From contig NZ_CALIXW010000010.1 of assembly GCF_938046015.1 (NCBI RefSeq), forward strand, positions 1-14,767: a stretch of DNA of 14,767 nt, written 5' to 3'. This DNA comes from an uncultured Porphyromonas sp. Lineage in GTDB: Bacteria > Bacteroidota > Bacteroidia > Bacteroidales > Porphyromonadaceae. The translations under genes were made by a program, and so were the position numbers. Below, in pieces: positions 12,853-14,767 of this stretch; within the stretch, counting starts at the first letter, position 1; each line of letters starts with the position of its first letter. Below the pieces are notes generated by a model. It was given only the letters and a program-made list of their open reading frames with translations, searched no databases and was not told the DNA's origin.

Positions 12853-13659
12853 TTAGCGCCGCGGGCGCAGCTCCCAGATGGCGACAGCGGCGGCCGCGGC
12901 TACGTTGAGCGAATCCACCTCGTGCGCCATGGGGATACGTACCACGAGGTCCGCCCCTGCGATCGTCTCGGGCGCGAGGCCGTCGCCCTCCGTGCCGAGG
13001 ATGAGCGCCAGACGCTCCAGCTCCACGAGGCGCGGATCACCCAGCTCGAGGGCGTCCTCACGGAGGGCCATCGCTACCGTGGTGAAGCCATAGTCCCGCA
13101 GCCGCGTCAGCGGGGGCGGGATCCAGGTCCAGGGCACGAGGAAGGTAGCGCCCATAGAGACGCGTGCCGAGCGCCGCGTGAGGGGATCGCAGGAGCCAGG
13201 CGTCAGCAGCACAGCATCCACCCCGAGGGCTGCCGCGGAGCGGAAGATCGCCCCGACATTGGTACTATCCACTACCCCATCGATGACGACTACCCGCCGC
13301 GCCTTCGCCAGCAGGGTCTCCAGCGCGGGCGGCTCGGGGCGACGCATCGCCGCCAGCACCCCACGCGTGAGGGTATAGCCCGTGAGCCCCGCCAGCAGCG
13401 CACGTGCCCCCGTGTAGACGGGAATCGTGCCGCAGCGCTCGATGAGCGAGGCTGCGTCGCCCTTGATGTGCCGCTCCTCGGTCAGGAGTGCTATGGGGCT
13501 GTAGCCCGCGTCGAGCGCTCGGTGGATGACCTTAGGACTCTCGGCGATGAAGACCCCCTGCCCGCTCAGCTCCTGCTGGCGTAGCTGGGCCTCCGTCAGC
13601 GAGGCGAAGAGGGCGAGCTCGGGGTACTCGTCGAGCGAAGTGATGGGGATAATGGGCAT
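12853..13659 (-). CDS. TrmH/SpoU-family RNA 2'-O-methyltransferase
   Basis: 268 residues from this start. The C-terminal SPOUT domain has all three family motifs: motif 1 around DGVVDSTNVGAIFRS (127-141), motif 2 ILGTEGDGL (220-228) and motif 3 IPMAHEVDSLNVAAAAA (242-258). The conserved Asn of motif 1 and Glu of motif 2 are present. The N-terminal part has GVFIAESPKVI and TGYTLTRGVLAAMRRP, a substrate-binding region of this group. It should 2'-O-methylate rRNA or tRNA with SAM, but the target nucleotide cannot be read from sequence. I chose the ATG at 13657-13659 (MPIIPITSLDEYP) because family members begin that way; the ATG at 13690-13692 would add 11 Pro-rich residues. No clear promoter was seen, and the gap of about 130 bp to the DUF2807 gene contains several small GC-rich hairpins. 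Confidence 0.9.
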   Translation of the reverse strand: MPIIPITSLDEYPELALFASLTEAQLRQQELSGQGVFIAESPKVIHRALDAGYSPIALLTEERHIKGDAASLIERCGTIPVYTGARALLAGLTGYTLTRGVLAAMRRPEPPALETLLAKARRVVVIDGVVDSTNVGAIFRSAAALGVDAVLLTPGSCDPLTRRSARVSMGATFLVPWTWIPPPLTRLRDYGFTTVAMALREDALELGDPRLVELERLALILGTEGDGLAPETIAGADLVVRIPMAHEVDSLNVAAAAAVAIWELRPRR

Positions 13660-13791
13660 AGGCTTAGCACTAGGGGGAGGGATAAAGGGCAAGCGAGCAG
13701 GCAGCTCGCCTCGCCGCAGGGAGTGGAGCGCTCCGCGGGAGGGCTGCTGACGCGGCGGCTAGAGCTGCGGGGCATTCGGCGGCTACGCCGC

Positions 13792-14613
13792 CTAGTCGGC
13801 GGAGACGCTGCTGGCGCCCGTCACCGAGCGCTCGCCGAGGACGGGGCGCCCACGGTAGCTGAGGCGCGAGGCCCCCGAGAGGGCATAGCTGAGGGCCTCC
13901 ATAGCTCCGATATGCGCCGTCGAGGCGCCGCTCAGTTCCACCGAGACGACGCGCCCCTGGAGCTCAGGAGCCTTGAGCGTGCTCGCGCCCTTGAGCTCCA
14001 TCTTGAGCTCGTCGACGTAGCCCTCGAAGCGTGCCGAGCTCGCCCCCTCTAGCTCCAGCTGGCAGGCCTCATCCACAGACACCCGCCCCGAGGCTACGCT
14101 GGCACCCGCGGAGGAGAAGAGGAACTTGCCCGCACTGAGCCGCAGTCCCGTGAGCGTCGAGGCGCCCGAGAGGATCAGCCTAAGGCTCGGCGTCGTGATG
14201 CTATCGACGAGCTGCGCCCGCGCCGAGGAGCCGAGCTCCAGCCCGCGTAGGCTCGTCACCCAGACCTCCGCCTTGGCGCCCTTGCGCGACCAGCGCCCGA
14301 GGAAGCGGCCGAAGCCCGTCTGCTCCTTGCGCGAGGTGATGAGCAGAGCCTTGCCATCGGTGCGCAGCTCCAGCTCGCGCCGCACCTGCTCGGGCATTTC
14401 GGGGTCGAAGACGATGGCCGTACGCTCCCCGACGTGCACCTTGACATCAATGGGGAAGTCTACGATGAGCGCCTCGCAGTCGGGCAGACGCGTGCTGTCA
14501 ACCTTGGTGAAGTTCGCGTGTGAGGTGCTCAGGCGGCAGGATGAGAGACAGAGTAGTGAGAGGGTCAGGACGAGCAGCAGGCTCGCTGGACCTAGGGGGT
14601 ACTTGGTATTCAT
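13792..14613 (-). CDS. DUF2807 (GIN-domain) beta-helix lipoprotein
   Basis: 273 residues. The signal ends in the lipobox LSSC, with Cys26 as lipidation site. The body is DUF2807-like: an opening segment CEALIVDFPIDVKVHVGE (49-66) and a C-terminal half of short beta-strand repeats, seven of them turning at GAS with spacing of 18-20 residues. This predicts a right-handed parallel beta-helix. Such proteins are common, surface-associated and of unknown function in Bacteroidota; earlier names refer to an autotransporter-adhesin-like head. The TACCTTTG promoter element lies about 33 bp upstream of the ATG, supporting this start. Its stop codon overlaps a small GC hairpin (13778-13792). Confidence 0.88.
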   Translation of the reverse strand: MNTKYPLGPASLLLVLTLSLLCLSSCRLSTSHANFTKVDSTRLPDCEALIVDFPIDVKVHVGERTAIVFDPEMPEQVRRELELRTDGKALLITSRKEQTGFGRFLGRWSRKGAKAEVWVTSLRGLELGSSARAQLVDSITTPSLRLILSGASTLTGLRLSAGKFLFSSAGASVASGRVSVDEACQLELEGASSARFEGYVDELKMELKGASTLKAPELQGRVVSVELSGASTAHIGAMEALSYALSGASRLSYRGRPVLGERSVTGASSVSAD

Positions 14614-14645
14614 AGCCGTAATCTATTAGCTGGGGTCATCTAGCT

Positions 14646-14653
14646 CAAAGGTA
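14646..14653 (-). promoter_or_regulatory. Predicted -7 promoter element of the DUF2807 gene
   Basis: TACCTTTG on the minus strand matches TAnnTTTG and is identical to the element before the SnoaL-like gene. No TTTG at -33 is seen. The predicted start near 14639 gives a leader of about 25 nt. The remaining bases to the window end show no gene. Confidence 0.55.
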
Positions 14654-14767
14654 GCACATTCTCCTAGACCGAGCCTCGAGGGCAGGCAGAGGTAGGCTGC
14701 AATAGTAGCTCTAGCCGCACATCACGGAGGCCAGTAGCGGAGGGGAAAGCCCCAGCGGGGCGACCCT

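Noticed and set aside
13778..13792. Terminator hairpin after the DUF2807 gene (GGCGGC / GCCGCC)
   Set aside because: It is short, overlaps the stop codon and has no T-rich tail, so read-through into the methyltransferase gene is possible.

Overview
The window reads as a GC-rich member of the Bacteroidota, most likely Bacteroidales and perhaps a high-GC Porphyromonas; the genus is a guess from gene style. The phylum is better supported. Genes lack clear Shine-Dalgarno sites. Several starts are preceded by the Bacteroidota -7 element TAnnTTTG. The gene families (OMP_b-brl_3 TonB-dependent receptor, DUF2807 lipoprotein, and a TPR / DUF4292 / EnvC-like cluster) are typical of the phylum. Nearly all genes lie on the minus strand; only the receptor gene is on the plus strand.

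Layout. 1-950 is the N-terminal part of a biotin-dependent pyruvate/oxaloacetate carboxyltransferase that runs off the left edge, preceded by rsmE (16S rRNA m3U1498 methyltransferase). 1738-2654 has no credible gene. It holds the rsmE promoter, a T-poor low-complexity stretch, a degenerate 22-bp tandem repeat, and two identical parS-like palindromes, one of them inside the terminator hairpin of the next operon. 2655-7624 is a tightly packed minus-strand operon, read TPR protein > DUF4292 lipoprotein > degenerate LytM/EnvC-like protein > ribF, with overlapping genes throughout. 7728-8320 is a translation unit: promoter, tRNA-Glu, rpsT, second tRNA-Glu, Rho-independent terminator. 8421-9275 is a two-domain SnoaL-like lipoprotein with an odd start, and upstream of it lies an AraC-type regulator cut down to its DNA-binding domain. 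9743-10251 is a second gene-free stretch carrying another array of the same 22-bp repeat family. 10252-12684 is the receptor, closed by a 40-bp palindromic hairpin facing a TrmH-family RNA methyltransferase (12853-13659). The window ends with a DUF2807 beta-helix lipoprotein and its promoter.

How the parts fit. The window is mostly envelope biogenesis (EnvC-like protein, TPR protein, three lipoproteins, receptor) plus translation and RNA modification (rpsT, two tRNA-Glu, two SPOUT methyltransferases). The most unusual material is non-coding: the paired parS-like sites and the two phase-matched 22-bp repeat arrays. I see no defence system, CRISPR array, transposase or phage gene.
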